Source: Artemisia argyi
Taxonomy: Eukaryota; Streptophyta; Magnoliopsida; Asterales; Asteraceae
DNA length: 64,000 bases
Direction: 5' to 3'
NCBI GenBank assembly: GCA_030686995.1
Contig: CM060709.1
Coordinates: forward strand, 306,423,857-306,487,856
This document shows positions 10,748 to 22,194 of the stretch, piece by piece (position 1 is the stretch's first letter; each line of letters starts with the position of its first letter). Under the pieces are notes generated by a model that saw nothing but the letters and a program-made list of their open reading frames with translations, did not search any database and was not told the origin of the DNA. A program made the translations under genes and the position numbers.

Positions 10748-11068
10748 TGTAACAACCCACTAACTTCCCCTTAGGTTAGAAATGCCTTACTAACTTAACT
10801 TAGGCCCTCACTAAGCACACTAGGATTAGAAATGCCTTACTAACTTAACTTAGGCCCTCACTAAACACAAACTAGGATTAGAAATGCCTATAGGATTTTC
10901 CCGAGCTAAATTTTTGCTTTATTATATCCTTATGACCTAACTAACCTCTAGACAAGCTCACGTATCCACCTATGCCAACCACTACCATGTTTACTTGATG
11001 TAAACATCCCGGTATGTCAAGTCAAGGTTATAAACATATTTTCACTAAGAAAACTATCATTATAATAG
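10748..11068 (+). repeat. Truncated 5' LTR of element C
   Basis: Begins TGTAACAACCC and matches the 3' LTR of C (12013-12204 continued at 52489). It includes the uninterrupted target into which the Copia inserted (CCTTATGACCTAACTAACC, about 10930). It stops near ACTATCATTATAATA, where it joins integrase sequence directly: a large internal deletion has removed the rest of the LTR, gag, PR, RT and most of IN. Confidence 0.85.
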
Positions 11069-11977
11069 TTTCCCGACATGAAATGCCAATATCTATCATA
11101 TCAGATTGTGATTCTCGTTTCACGTCGAGATTTTGGCAATCTATGCAAAAGGCCTTAGGTACTCAAATAGACATGAGTACAGCATATCATTCGCAAACCA
11201 ATGGTCAAAGTGAAAGAACTATCCAAACACTCGAGGATATGCTTCGAGCGTGTGTGATAGATTTTGGAAAAGGATGGGAGAAACACTTGCCGTTGGTAAA
11301 ATTCTCGTATAACAATAGTTATCACACTAGTATTAAGACAGCACCGTATGAAGCACTTTATGGGAGAAAATGCAGATCCCCTGTCTGCTGGGCCGACGTT
11401 GGAGAAGTACAACTTACGGGTCTAGAGATAATCCATGAGACAAATGAGAAAATAGTTCAAATCCGACAATGCTTACAAGCCGCAAGGGATAGGCAAAAGA
11501 GTTATACCGATATAAGACGTAAACCTTTAGAATTTCAGGTCGGAGATAAGGTTATGTTGAAAGTTTCACCTAGGAAAGGTGTCTTTCGTCTCGGAAAGCA
11601 AGGAAAGCTTAGTCCGAGATACATTGGACCATTTAAGGTTTTAGAACGAATTAATCCAGTGGCATACTAACTTGAATTGCCGGATGCTAAGTAATATACA
11701 CGACACGTTTCACGTCTCAAATCTTAAGAAGTGTTTATCAGACGAATCACTCGTCATTCCTATAAAAGAGCTTCAATTGGACGATAAGCTCAATTTCACT
11801 AAAGAACCAGTGGAAATTATGGACCGAGAGGTCAAAAATCTAAAACACCACCGGATTCCTATCGTTAAGGTACGCTGGGACTCGCAAAGAGGACCAGAGT
11901 ATACTTGAGAACGAGAGGATCAAATCCTTGCTAAATATCCTCATCTATTCTCACCATCGCACACTAACTCTAGTTAA
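11069..11977 (+). pseudogene. Element C integrase C-terminal half with chromodomain (Tekay-like Ty3)
   Basis: Starts abruptly at the deletion junction, in the IN core ([20 protein letters not shown]; the second catalytic Asp is in SDxD). It continues through [20 protein letters not shown] (third catalytic Glu) and the [20 protein letters not shown] region to a chromodomain (EPVEIMDREVKNLKHHRIPI then VKVRWDSQRGPEYT). An in-frame TAA after VAY, a frameshift near 11690 and a TGA replacing the Trp codon of YTWERED disable it. It ends at TAA 11975. Chromodomains target chromovirus integration to heterochromatin. The upstream ATG at 11014 lies in LTR sequence and is not a true start. Confidence 0.9.
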
Positions 11978-12012
11978 ATCTCGGGACGAGATTTTCTTTT
12001 AGGATGGGAGAC

Positions 12013-12204
12013 TGTAACAACCCACTAACTTCCCCTTAGGTTAGAAATGCCTTACTAACTTAACTTAGGCCCTCACTAAGTACACTAGGATTAGAAATGC
12101 CTTACTAATTTAACTTAGGCCCTCACTAAACACAAACTATGATTAGAAATGCCTATAGGATTTTCCCGAGCTAAATTTTTGCTTTATTATATCCTTATGA
12201 CCTA
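12013..12204 (+). repeat. 3' LTR of element C, first part
   Basis: Begins TGTAACAACCC right after a purine-rich PPT (AGGATGGGAGAC, 12001-12012). The Copia interrupts it at 12205, and ACCTA (12200-12204) is repeated at 52484-52488. Tandem blocks of ~65 bp (GATTAGAAATGCCTTACTAA...) occur near its start. Confidence 0.9.
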
Positions 12205-12728
12205 TGTTGGATCGATATATACTCTGACCAAACTAGTTTATAGCTTGTAAAGGTTTAACAATTTTGAATAACTCCAAAACTATTAATAATGAAACAATGA
12301 TGTAACTTTGTTTAGTATGCAGAATCTAGTAACACAAAGCTAAGAAGAACTTTCAATTTATTTAACCAAACTTTGAACCTGCTTTACAACACAGATTCAC
12401 TAACAATCCTTAACAACTCTAATATCGATCTTGCTTTTTGTTCTAATAACTATATCTCTAATACCAGCCTAAGGCTCCTTTTATAGGCATAAGGAAAACC
12501 TTAAGTCGGTTTACAATACTTGAACGACAAGTAAACTAATACTAATCTAATTCTAGAATATTCTAATAACTTTGCATTACAATCCTTTCATGATATTGCA
12601 TAACAGTCCATTATATTAGAAGTACTTTGACTTTTCTTCATGTACAAGTAGTACTTTGATCATGAGCAGTACTCTGACACAAGCAGTACTTTAAACTTTA
12701 AAAGTACGTTGATCTTCATATCCCAACA
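12205..12728 (-). repeat. 3' LTR of the Copia
   Basis: In element sense it starts TGTTGGGATATG and ends ATCGATCCAACA. The U3 holds five AGTACTTTGA-like motifs (plus strand: 12621, 12650, about 12668, 12685 and 12712) upstream of a TATA box (element sense TATAAAAGG, 12477-12485). Confidence 0.92.
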
Positions 12729-12730
12729 AT

Positions 12731-12738
12731 GCTCCCCT
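12731..12738 (-). other. Copia polypurine tract
   Basis: Element-sense AGGGGAGC two bases before the 3' LTR: the normal second-strand priming site. Confidence 0.7.
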
Positions 12739-13633
12739 AACTTGAATTATACTTGCTTGATTTAAAGTTCCTTTTGTTATCTTTAACTTCAACATCTTTA
12801 TCTTCAAGGAAAGATTGAGTCTTTATCTTCTTTCTGACTTGTGTATCAAAGTACTCTTTATCAGCAGCATATGATATCTTTACAGCTACAATTTTTTTTC
12901 AGCAACTCAGCAACATTTGGCAAATTGTACATCAAATCATAGAGTTTCATGCTATTCTCATCACTTCTAGGTGTGTTAACTCCTGTGAGAGGTGAATCAT
13001 TGAAAATTAATGGATTTAGATGTCTCTTTACCAAAGCCATTAACTCTGGAGTAGCCAATGTTTAGGTTTAAGTACAAAAACCATGGTACATTGATAACCA
13101 TATGATTTTTAGCAAATCATCAGCTCTCAACGGATTTGTTTAGTCTTTACCAAGAGCCATTTGCTTTTGGACTAGTTAGTTCTTTTAGTACAATCACAAC
13201 CATGGTGAACTAATTCCCATATAAATGGTTTTTCCACAGCCTTTACCACAAGCCATTTTCTTGTGGGCTAGCCAACTCTTCACTATTACAGATATGGTGA
13301 GTTGAAAACCATATAATTTTTAGTAAATTCTCAACTAAAAATGGATTTGATTATCACATCAGAGCTGTACCCTCATGATGAGTCAAACTCTTTCTTGTCT
13401 GTTAAACATGGTGAGTTGATTACCATTTGTTGTGTAGTACAAGTACTAACACCATGTATTACTTCTCAAATCCTTTTATTTATATCATCTTATGCTTCAA
13501 AAATTTTTAATCAAAAGACTTTACTGATTTTATGCAGCAAGCAGTACTTTGAGAAAGTACTGTTTGTCTAGCAGTACTTTGAGAAAAGTACTTATTATTC
13601 AAAAAATTTATACAATAACAACCATACCAGTAT
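12739..13633. other. Copia untranslated region between post-pol ORF and 3' LTR
   Basis: About 900 bp, non-coding, with dispersed AGTACT words (for example three within 13540-13592) and three diverged tandem units described separately. The plus-strand frame at 13341-13571 is incidental. Confidence 0.6.
13012..13342. repeat. Three diverged ~95-120 bp tandem units in the Copia 3' UTR
   Basis: Units start at GGATTT/GGTTTT (13012, 13132, 13227; a partial fourth at 13343). Each has a CTTTACCAxxAGCCAT block followed by an ATGGTxxA...ACCATAT block. Tandem repeats in this position are reported for Sireviruses. Confidence 0.6.
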
Positions 13634-16486
13634 TTATGCAGTATCATCATCTGAAGTAGTCCACTTGATGAACAATTCAATCACCATTAATGCTACTTCA
13701 CTTTCATCTTCAACCTCCATACCGTGATCCAGCATTCTGATCATAATATCCCTTATAAGAGGGTATCTTCTTTCTGCTAGCATATGTACCATGACTCCAT
13801 CTTCCAATTCAAGTGAATGTACCCCTGATGACTCAAAGAATCTCCATCTTGTTATCTCCCAATTCTCTTGAGCATTCCACAGAGCATCATTGCTTGTTTC
13901 ACTTGTCTCCCAGATGGTCATTAAATCTCCCAGTAAGATTAATCCCACTCCTGTTGGTTTAGTATTCTCAAAATAGGCTTGCACTTGTAAATACAAATGA
14001 TAAAGATCTTCTCTGTCTAGCATGTGTAGTATATCCCATAGCATGTTGAATACTTTGAAACTTTCATCTTCTCTGTGAAAAATGAGATAATCCCCTTCAG
14101 ATGATTCTACCACAGAAAATGTAGATATCTTGGACTTTTTCTCAGTATCTTCTGTTTTCTTTGGATTCTCAAAATCCATAACTCTAAGATAATTTCTCAG
14201 CTCATCAACAGTGTCTGATCTCAGCATCTTGAGCTTCTTTGATAACTTATCATCTTGAGTTGCCCTCTTTCTCTTTAATTTCGTTTTCTCAGCTTGTTCT
14301 TTCATTATTTCCTCTATCTTCTTCTCTTTTTCAGAATCCATAGGCACAAAACTATCCAGCTTTCTTTTAATAGATTCTTGGACACTATCATATAGTTCTT
14401 TTACCTGTGGATATCTTAATCTTTGTAAACCTTTGAATCCTCTACCTTTCAGAAAACTAATCATTGAATTTCTTTCTTGAGCAATGGATGGTGGTCTTCT
14501 TGTTTCAACAACTGGCTTCTTTGATTCTCTTAAGAATTCAGCATCCAAATCAGCTTAATACTTTCTTGCAGCTTCTTCATTCTTAGGTACCTCAAAAGCT
14601 CTTAACTGTGCTAGAGTGAACTTCTTCTTCTTTGATTCTTTCATGATCCCTTTTCCTTTATCCTTAGGATCCAATTCCTCAGATTCAGAAGAAGGTTGTA
14701 AGACTTGAGCCTGTTCAATACCAGGAATACTTATACCTCTTGAACTTGAAATATTAAGCATAATCTGAGCTATAGTCTCATCATCACTAGCTATGTGTTC
14801 CTTTATCTCTTCTTGCTGAATGGAAGGACCAACTTTTTCTTCAAAAACTCTTGTAGAAGGACCAGCTTCATCAACATTCAAGGTAGCAGTATGTTGATCA
14901 GTACCTTGATCCAAAGTACTTTGAAAACCAGTACTTTGAGCACCAACATTTTGATCATCAGTACTTTGAATATCTTTATCTTGAGCTTCAGTACCTTCCA
15001 AATCTCCACTCTTAACTTGCTCAACAATAATCTTTTCTTTAGCAACATCCTCACCATCTTTTCTCTCAGCAGTACTTTGATAAGCAATGTCTTCAAATAC
15101 TTGTGTATCATCAAAATTTAGCATTTGATCTTCTTCTTCATTAGGTTTAGCATCTTCATTTAGATTCTCATTCAAATTCCTCCCCAATGTGAATGAAGAT
15201 TGATTCCTGAGTTTCTTCTTATTGGACTTAGACGCCTTCTTTGATTTCTGACCACTCCTTCTTTGGTGCTTCACCTACATCCTGTGATGCTTAACAAGAG
15301 GCCAAACAGAATTCTTCAATTTCTTTAACTTAGACTTCAGCTTCAAAATCATATCAGCTTGAGCGTTAACCACCTTCTTCAATCTTCTGAATTCTCTTGT
15401 CAATGCATAAGTATCCATCTCTCCTTCATCTTCTCTAGATGTTTGAGACCCATCTGTTGAAGTATAATCATTAGGAGTAGGTGGTTGAGTGATATCTTGC
15501 TCTGAATCAGGATGAGGAGTACTTTGCAGAGAAGCAGTACTTTCCTTAGAAACAGCATGTTGAGAAGTACTTTCCCTGGAAACAGATGTTTTCCTTGAAG
15601 CCTGAACTGATATTGAAGTAGTCCTTTCACTTAAAGCAATTTGCTGAGGTGATGCAAGAGTTGTTGGTGGAGTAGGTGCTGACTCAGAATGTTCAGATTC
15701 ACTGGCTGCATCAGCTGCATCTCTAACTGCCTGTGCTACTTCCAATATATGAGCTGTCAAAGGTGTATTCTTCCCAGAAAACTTAACACTCTTGTTGGCC
15801 ATAAAAGTGAACACCTTTGTAGGAAGTACAACAGTAGGTAAGAAATTTTGAGGTTTTGGAACATCCTCAAGCTGTTTATCTAAAAACAACTGAACAAATC
15901 TAGGATACATCAGAAATGGTGAACCATTGTTGATGTGAGTAAGCATACCATCAAGAATCATATATGAGAAATTGAATGTTTGATTGGTAGCTAATCCGAC
16001 AAATGCAGAGGCTAAGGCATGACCAAATTGATCCCAAGCAATACTTTTGGGACTTAAGCAATAAAGTAAAACATGTATAAGGTACTTCCAATGAGGACTA
16101 AACAATGCCTTTTGAAAAGTAAGTTTATTAAGAGCACCTTCATAGCCTATCTCTATGAGTGCATCCCAAAGTACTTGTTTGTCAAAGAGAACAATACCTT
16201 CTTCATCATTAAACAATAAGGCTTCCCTTATTGTGGCCTCAGTGATACGAATTTGTCTCCCAGCCACTGTAGCTTGAATAAAATCTTCTTCGTCTTCCAA
16301 ACCAGATGTAGTAGTATTCCAAAACTCTTGAATCCAGGGGCCAATGATGTCAGGATCAACCAAAAGAGCATAGTTGATCGATGACCCAGTGAGAAAATCA
16401 ATGATGGCATGAAAATCAACATTCAACTGTGTCTTTTCTAAATTGGCGATCATGTTGTGTTTGCTAACTGTTGGACGATTTGCCAT
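13634..16486 (-). pseudogene. Copia post-pol ORF (ORF3), two in-frame stops
   Basis: One minus-strand reading frame of ~950 codons broken by TAG at 15275-15277 and TAA at about 14549-14554. The N-terminal ~250 residues (MANRPTVSKHNMIANLEKTQ ..., with FSPHWKYLIHVLLYCLSPKS, LATNQTFNFSYMILDGM and FLMYPRFVQLFLDKQ) form a folded domain that I recognise from many predicted daisy-family proteins attached to Copia elements. Its function is unknown to me. The middle is Ser/Thr/Gln-rich and acidic with repeated Gln-Ser-Thr words. The C-terminal third is Lys/Glu-rich with coiled-coil character. It occupies the env-like position of Sireviruses, but I see no signal peptide or clear transmembrane segment. 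Confidence 0.75.
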
Positions 16487-16879
16487 TGCTTGGTTGTGAA
16501 AGAATATGGTGATCGGTTATGGATTTGTTGAAGTTTGAATGAATGAACAGTAATAATGGTGAGGGTAAAGTTAAATGGGAAGAGATAAGTGTATAAAGAG
16601 ATAATATTCAAAAAATCACGGCATATTAAATGTTTATACCATTATTCTTGGCATTTATCACCTCCGTATCTTGTGCAAATTAGTTACCCCGCCTTTTTGA
16701 TCGTTGGAATAGTACTTCTGACAAAACGGTACCTTTCACAAAGCGCCAAGCAGTACTTTCAATACAAAGATGAAGCAGTACTTTGCCCAAAAGTACTTTT
16801 CATTCTTTTTAATTGAAACTAACTGTATTGTCTTCCCTTAAACAAAAAATAATAACTAATGCCCCCCTCAAATGTAGCA

Positions 16880-17840
16880 TTAATAATTAATCATCCCAAT
16901 ACTCACCACTAAATGATTAAATCTTGAAACATCAAATCCCTTTGTGAGTAAGTCAGCCACATTATCATCTGTGTGGACTTTAACCACATTAATAAGCCTG
17001 TGCTCATAACAATCTCGAATAAAGTGATGTCTTATCTGAATGTGCTTGGTCATGGAATGGTAAACAGGATTCTTCACAATACAAATGGTACTCTCATTGT
17101 CAATGTTGATAGGAGTATGCTTGAAATTGAATCCATAATCTAAGAGTTGATTTTGCAACCAAAGTACTTGGCCACAACAACTTGCAGCTGCAACATATTC
17201 TGCTTCAGTGGATGATGTTGCTGCAATTGTTTGCTTCTTACACTGCCATGAAACTAATCTTCTTCCAAGATATTAGCATCCTCCAGTGGTTGATCTTCTG
17301 TCATAATTGTCTCCAGCATAATCACGGTTTGAAAAAGCTTCCAAATGAAAAGGAGACTCCCTAGGATACCACAACCCTAGTTTAGGTTGATGCCTGAGAT
17401 ACCTAAAAATTCTCTTGACTGCATTCAGATGAGAAACTTTAGGGTTGACCTGATATCTTGCACATAAGCATACAGCAAAAGTAATGTCAGGGGCTAGATG
17501 CAGTTATGTACATTAGACAGCCAATCATTGATCTATACATTTTAACATCCACGTCTTCTCCTTCTTCATCTTTTCCTAATGGTTTATTAGCATCAATGGG
17601 TGTGGAGGCGGGCTTGACAGCTGTGAAGTTAAACCTCTTAAGAATGTCAGTGACATACTTATATAGTCTAATGAAGATTCCACCACTTGATTGTTTAACT
17701 TGAAGCCCCAAAAAGAAAGTCAATTCACCCATGGAACTCATTTGGAATTCTTGTTGCATTAGATGCTCAAACTCTTTTACCATGGACTGTTTTGTGGCTC
17801 CAAAAATAATGTCATCCACATACACCTGGACAAGCATAAT
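16880..17840 (-). pseudogene. Copia RT C-terminal part and RNase H
   Basis: Reads from the insertion point of B1 into RT motif LVQVYVDDIIFGAT (catalytic YVDD about six codons from the break), then FFLGLQVKQ and SMIGCLMYITASSP. A stop-rich stretch follows, then RNase H with its acidic residues in SNRDYAGD, STEAEYVAA and DNEST, and the ADLLTKG end. The final stop is at 16880. RT copies element RNA to DNA and RNase H removes the RNA strand. Several nonsense changes between 17486 and 17160 break the product, in addition to the B1 insertion. Confidence 0.9.
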
Positions 17841-19246
17841 TGATGAGGCGAAAAATGATCCGTTTTTAGGGGGTCATTTAAGCCCGAATTCGAATTTATT
17901 TGATCAAATATTGCCCTAAATCGTTCCTTTTGTGATTTTAGGTACTTTGGGAGTGAAATCTGGAAAAAGAAGCAATTCGGACGTTTTTGGAGCATAAAAG
18001 TGAAAAAAACGCCAAAGTCTTAATTTTCCATGCTGGGAACAGTGCATGACGGCGTCAAGAGTAGTTCCCTGACGGCGTCAAGAGTAAAATTCCATGACGA
18101 CCCAGAAGAGTTTTGACGGCGTCATGAAGGTAGGGCGTCAAGATTAAAAGTCATGACGGCCTGGAAATGAATTGTTCTTGACGGCGTCAAATGTAGATCT
18201 AGGCAGTCCGAGGATTGTTTTGGCGGCGAGGTGACGGCGTCACCTAATTGGTCTTGACGCCGTCAAACCCATTTTTCTATATATAGTTTTCTAATTTTTC
18301 ACATTTAAAGAGAGAAGTTTTGGGAGAAACCCTAAGTACGATTTTGGTGTAACTTTACAGGTTTTTCAAGGGTTCCAACCCCTTGATACCTTGCATAATT
18401 AATCAAGATAAGTGTTCTTATAATTCAATCAATATGTCTATGTGTTGGTTGTCTATATCTTGTTCTTGTCTTAATTACATCATGCTAGGCTAGATCTATC
18501 TTGTGTTTGCTTAGATCTAATGAAACCTAGATATTGATTATGTGTTGATTACTTGTTTATTCTTGTCTTGGATGAATGATTTATATGTTAGGCTTAAGAA
18601 AACTGGCAGATCTCTAATTGGTAACATGCTTGAACGTCTTAAGAAACATGAACAAACGCGTACTAGGTCTTTATTGGTTGTATTTAATGCATGAGCCACT
18701 GTTTACAATCCCTATAGTTGTGCTGAGCATGGTGTAGGAGGAGATAAGAGCTCATAGAATTGGGGAGTTATGTGTGCCACCCCATGAATGGTATTAAGGA
18801 ATACGATCCGTCATCCATGCAATTATAACAAGTAATTAACGTGTAAAAGATATATAGGGAGTAGTGAAATCTAAGTAAACACATTTTCTCCAATTACTAC
18901 TCACAACCTTAGTATAAATTAGTTTATTTTCATTTCTAGTATTTTATTTTGATTGCATCTTAGTATTGGGTTAGTTGATTAGCAACTAATTCTGCCCAAA
19001 TCCTTCAAACCTGAGATTTTAATTTGGTTTCCATAAAATATAAAAACACAAAAATAATCATCCCTCACCTTTAGAACTAGTATTTAGGCTTTCTAATCGT
19101 AGTGACACTATTCCTAAGCTGAACGATCAATCCCCCAGTACTTGTCACTATACTATACTACAACGATCAGGTACACTGCCTGGTGGGGGTTGTAAGCTTC
19201 TCGAGATCCCTCGAGAGGTAAAACCTGTTGCGATTCCCACGCATCA
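17841..19246 (+). repeat. 5' LTR of B1
   Basis: U3 about 17841-18310 with the TGACG palindrome array and TATA box, then a long R-U5. ACTATACTACAACGA (19152-19166) is complementary to the 5' end of tRNA-Asp. It ends GCATCA, 6 nt before the PBS. Confidence 0.93.
18047..18285 (+). promoter_or_regulatory. Palindrome array and TATA box in B1 U3
   Basis: Six perfect 11-bp palindromes TGACGGCGTCA or TGACGCCGTCA (at 18047, 18070, 18113, about 18179, about 18232 and 18254) plus three half-sites lie in 220 bp. They end 13 bp before TATATATA (18278-18285). TGACG is the core recognised by TGA-class bZIP factors (as-1 type), so this is a likely enhancer. Binding itself is inference. Confidence 0.75.
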
Positions 19247-19252
19247 AGTTTT

Positions 19253-19271
19253 TGGCGCCGCAGCCCGGGGA
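19253..19271 (+). promoter_or_regulatory. Primer-binding site of B1 (tRNA-Asp type)
   Basis: TGGCGCCGCAGCCCGGGGA. The first eight bases complement the tRNA-Asp 3' end including CCA. The rest fits with two mismatches and one inserted C. The same PBS occurs in B2, B3 and B4. Confidence 0.85.
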
Positions 19272-19407
19272 ATAGTTATTGTCTAGGTTAGAATTTCTTT
19301 GTACTAGGTCTACTTGCTAGATTCCTTTCTAGTAAGATTTTATTTTTATTTTTAGGTTTTCTTTAGTCTATCTTATTTCTTTGTGTCTTTGTTCGTAAAC
19401 TATTTCG

Positions 19408-20304
19408 ATGGATAACAATAACATTGATCGTTTGATTCCTGTTATTCGCGTTTTTCGTCATAGGATCTTCCAAAAGTCCGCCCCACTTCCTTTAGCAGAA
19501 AATGAGAACCCACCTAACCTCTCACCCAACCACCACTTTGACAATAATTCTGAGCTAGAAGAGTCTGATCATGATGATGACCGTAGGGCTAGTCCTTTTT
19601 ACTATTCAGACTCCGATGAGGATCTTGATGACGGTGACGTGATTAATGAGGATAGAATGGAAGAGGAAATCAACCCTCTTAGGTATGTTGACCCTAGAAC
19701 TAGGATTGAGTGCGATAGTTCATTTAACATGCAATTCCCTTGTAAGATCGGATTTAAGAGCTTTAACGCCTATCTTAACTCATCTCTTTTAATGAACATA
19801 ATCTCACGTAATGAATACAATAAAATCATGGTAGATGAGTTAGAATACAAAGGAGAAAACATTATTGCTAAGGCAATACCATTGCATGTGTTTGTAGGAA
19901 GGTTGGTTTATCTTGTTGAGTTCATGGTTATGGAGAATCTAGGAGAGTTTATTGATAATAAATTGACCCAAGTTGTGTTCGGAAAACCCTTCAAACGGTT
20001 CACCAAACTCGATGAAAAACTCATAGAAGGGCTAATCACATTCTCGGATGGGGATGAAGATTTTGTCTATCAAATGCCCCGCGCACACCCTAGGTTCAAA
20101 GATTTTTCCATGGAAAAGTGTAGTACGTATCCGCCCATGGAAATGCTAAGTGAGAATGATAAGAGAAAAAGACTTAAGTATACGCATGAAAAGAATAAAA
20201 AATACTATCGCGGGTGCTTAGAGTTAGGAGACGAGTATAAGAAAGATGAGGCAACTATTAGATGGCTCACACTTGGTTATGTGAGCATAAGCAATACACG
20301 ATGA
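19408..20304 (+). CDS. B1 ORF: acidic N-terminus + pseudo-protease domain
   Basis: 298 codons without an internal stop, starting at the first ATG after the leader (MDNNNIDRLIPVIRVFRHR). Residues 50-90 are strongly acidic (EESDHDDDRRA...). Residues ~105-230 are retropepsin-like: FPCKIG, then AYLNSSLLMNIIS at the active-site position (Asp to Asn, no Thr/Ser-Gly), LHVFVGRLVYLVEFMVME, LTQVVFGKPF, and GLITFSDGDEDF. The basic C-terminus has CSTYPPMEML and Lys-rich helices. Catalysis looks impossible, yet the fold signature is kept, parallel to the domains in A and B3. A structural or RNA/protein-binding role for element particles is possible but unproven. It stands alone, without capsid or knuckle. 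Confidence 0.7.
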   Translation: MDNNNIDRLIPVIRVFRHRIFQKSAPLPLAENENPPNLSPNHHFDNNSELEESDHDDDRRASPFYYSDSDEDLDDGDVINEDRMEEEINPLRYVDPRTRIECDSSFNMQFPCKIGFKSFNAYLNSSLLMNIISRNEYNKIMVDELEYKGENIIAKAIPLHVFVGRLVYLVEFMVMENLGEFIDNKLTQVVFGKPFKRFTKLDEKLIEGLITFSDGDEDFVYQMPRAHPRFKDFSMEKCSTYPPMEMLSENDKRKRLKYTHEKNKKYYRGCLELGDEYKKDEATIRWLTLGYVSISNTR

Positions 20305-22148
20305 CCCATGACCTTGAGTCTAGCTACAAGACTCGTAAATAAAGAAAAGCGCTTCTTGGGAGGCAACCCATGTTTTGTGTGATTTTATTTGTTTGTTTGT
20401 TATTTGCTTCCGTATGCATGCTTTATTTTTATTGTTGGTAGATCATGTTTCAAAACTAAATAGTGGAAATACTTTACTTTGTTGTTTTGGCCTAGTCTTA
20501 ACTCCACCTAAAGGTATTTTTGCAAAAGATAAGTGTAACGGGAAACCCCAAATATGTTTTTAAGAAACAAACGGATCATGATTCTCCACAATATTAAATG
20601 AACATGTATATTCGTATTTGTTAGAGTCAAATGCTTGTATTGAGTCATAATGAAGTTTTGCAGGATTTTCCAGGAAGTAGGACCAAGTTTTTCTAGAAAT
20701 TTTCCGGAAACTTAACATAAGAATTTATGCAGGTCAATTCTGACGGTGTCAAGAGTTTACTCTTGACGGCGTCAGGAGTAAAAATCTGGAAATTTTATCA
20801 GTTTTGTTTTTCTAACGGAGTCTTATGGTTTTTGTGAATTATTAAGTTTTATAATCTCCAGGAGATCTGCAAACTTCATTCCACAAGCATTATATCATAT
20901 CTTGTTTTCTAGGATTTAGTAACTTATATAGGATGCCGCCGATTTTACGCGAGGTTGTCTTGTCTATTTTGTCAGGTTTTACAGGTTATGTATGACAAGA
21001 AGATGATTTATATTCTGGAAGAGAAGCTTTGATTGTTCATTTTCTTGGAGGAAGATTTAACCTGGCCATCCTATTATCCATACCGAGCGAATCAGGGGAG
21101 TATTTGATTTCATTCTCTTTACTTTTTCACTTTTACATTCTTTACTTGAACATTGGGGACAATGTTCATCTTAAGTGTAAGGGGAGGGTAAAAAGATGAT
21201 ACCTTACATATGCACTTTCGCTTGTGTTTGTTTTGTTTAATGGTAGATGTGTAATAAAACTATGAGAAATACTTGTTAGTGTAATTTTAGCGCCAAATTT
21301 AAAATTTTTTTATAACATTTAGGATTGAAACTTTAGCCATAGCAAGCGTCTCATGGATAGGAGATTGTATAACTAGCACATAACCGTATATTCAGAAAAA
21401 TTTTCCACCCAAATGTGAGGTTCGCCTTTAGATTTGATAGGAAAAGCATTTACTAATAGTGCTTATGAGTGTACCGGTAGCATTTAGATTCTAGAACTTG
21501 CGTTAGTGATGCATCCCGAGACCGCTAGTGAGACTACATTCGTGTGGTAGGATTTACTACATGATAAGAGGCATTAGGATTACCCTTGTGTTAAACCCGT
21601 ATCATAATTACTTGACCATTTAAGTCATATTACTTGGCTAGTTAAGTCAACTAATTTTTCCCACACCTTTAGCGTTGTACTCATTTTTAGTACACGAAAC
21701 CCCTAGTACACCCCTCCGAGCCTATCTTTTCGTTTCTAACTTTAAGCATTTTACTTAAAGGAAGAATTTGTTACACCCCACTTAAATGTACAACCAAATT
21801 GCCTTAGCCTTCCGTGTATGCGCTCATTTTTAGTGCATTATTGTTGTTTGTTAAACCCTAAGTTAACTTTCTAATTGATTACATGGTTGCTAAGTCGAGT
21901 CATATCCTTGTACATATTGTTTTGGGACGATTGGGACTCATGGGAAAGTACTTATTTTATGGAGTAATGGGGAAGAACATCATTTATTACCCCCATATGT
22001 ACGTTAATCTTAAAAGTGCTCCAAGTGTTTTGATTTTCTTAATTCGAGTCATTAGATTAGTTTAATGTAAAGTATGTAAAGATTCAAGTGTAAGGGGAAT
22101 GTTCAACCCCTATGATGTATTATTTTGGATGGTAGGGTAAGCGTGTAT

Positions 22149-22194
<46 letters not shown>

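Noticed and set aside
18047..18265. CRISPR-like repeat array
   Set aside because: The regular 11-bp repeats are palindromic, unevenly spaced and inside a plant LTR promoter. There are no cas genes and no constant spacer length.
21883..22065. Hydrophobic small ORF (MVAKSSHILVHIV...) as an env remnant
   Set aside because: Present in B1 and B2 but shifted or broken in B3 and B4. It follows the nucleotide conservation of the cassette.
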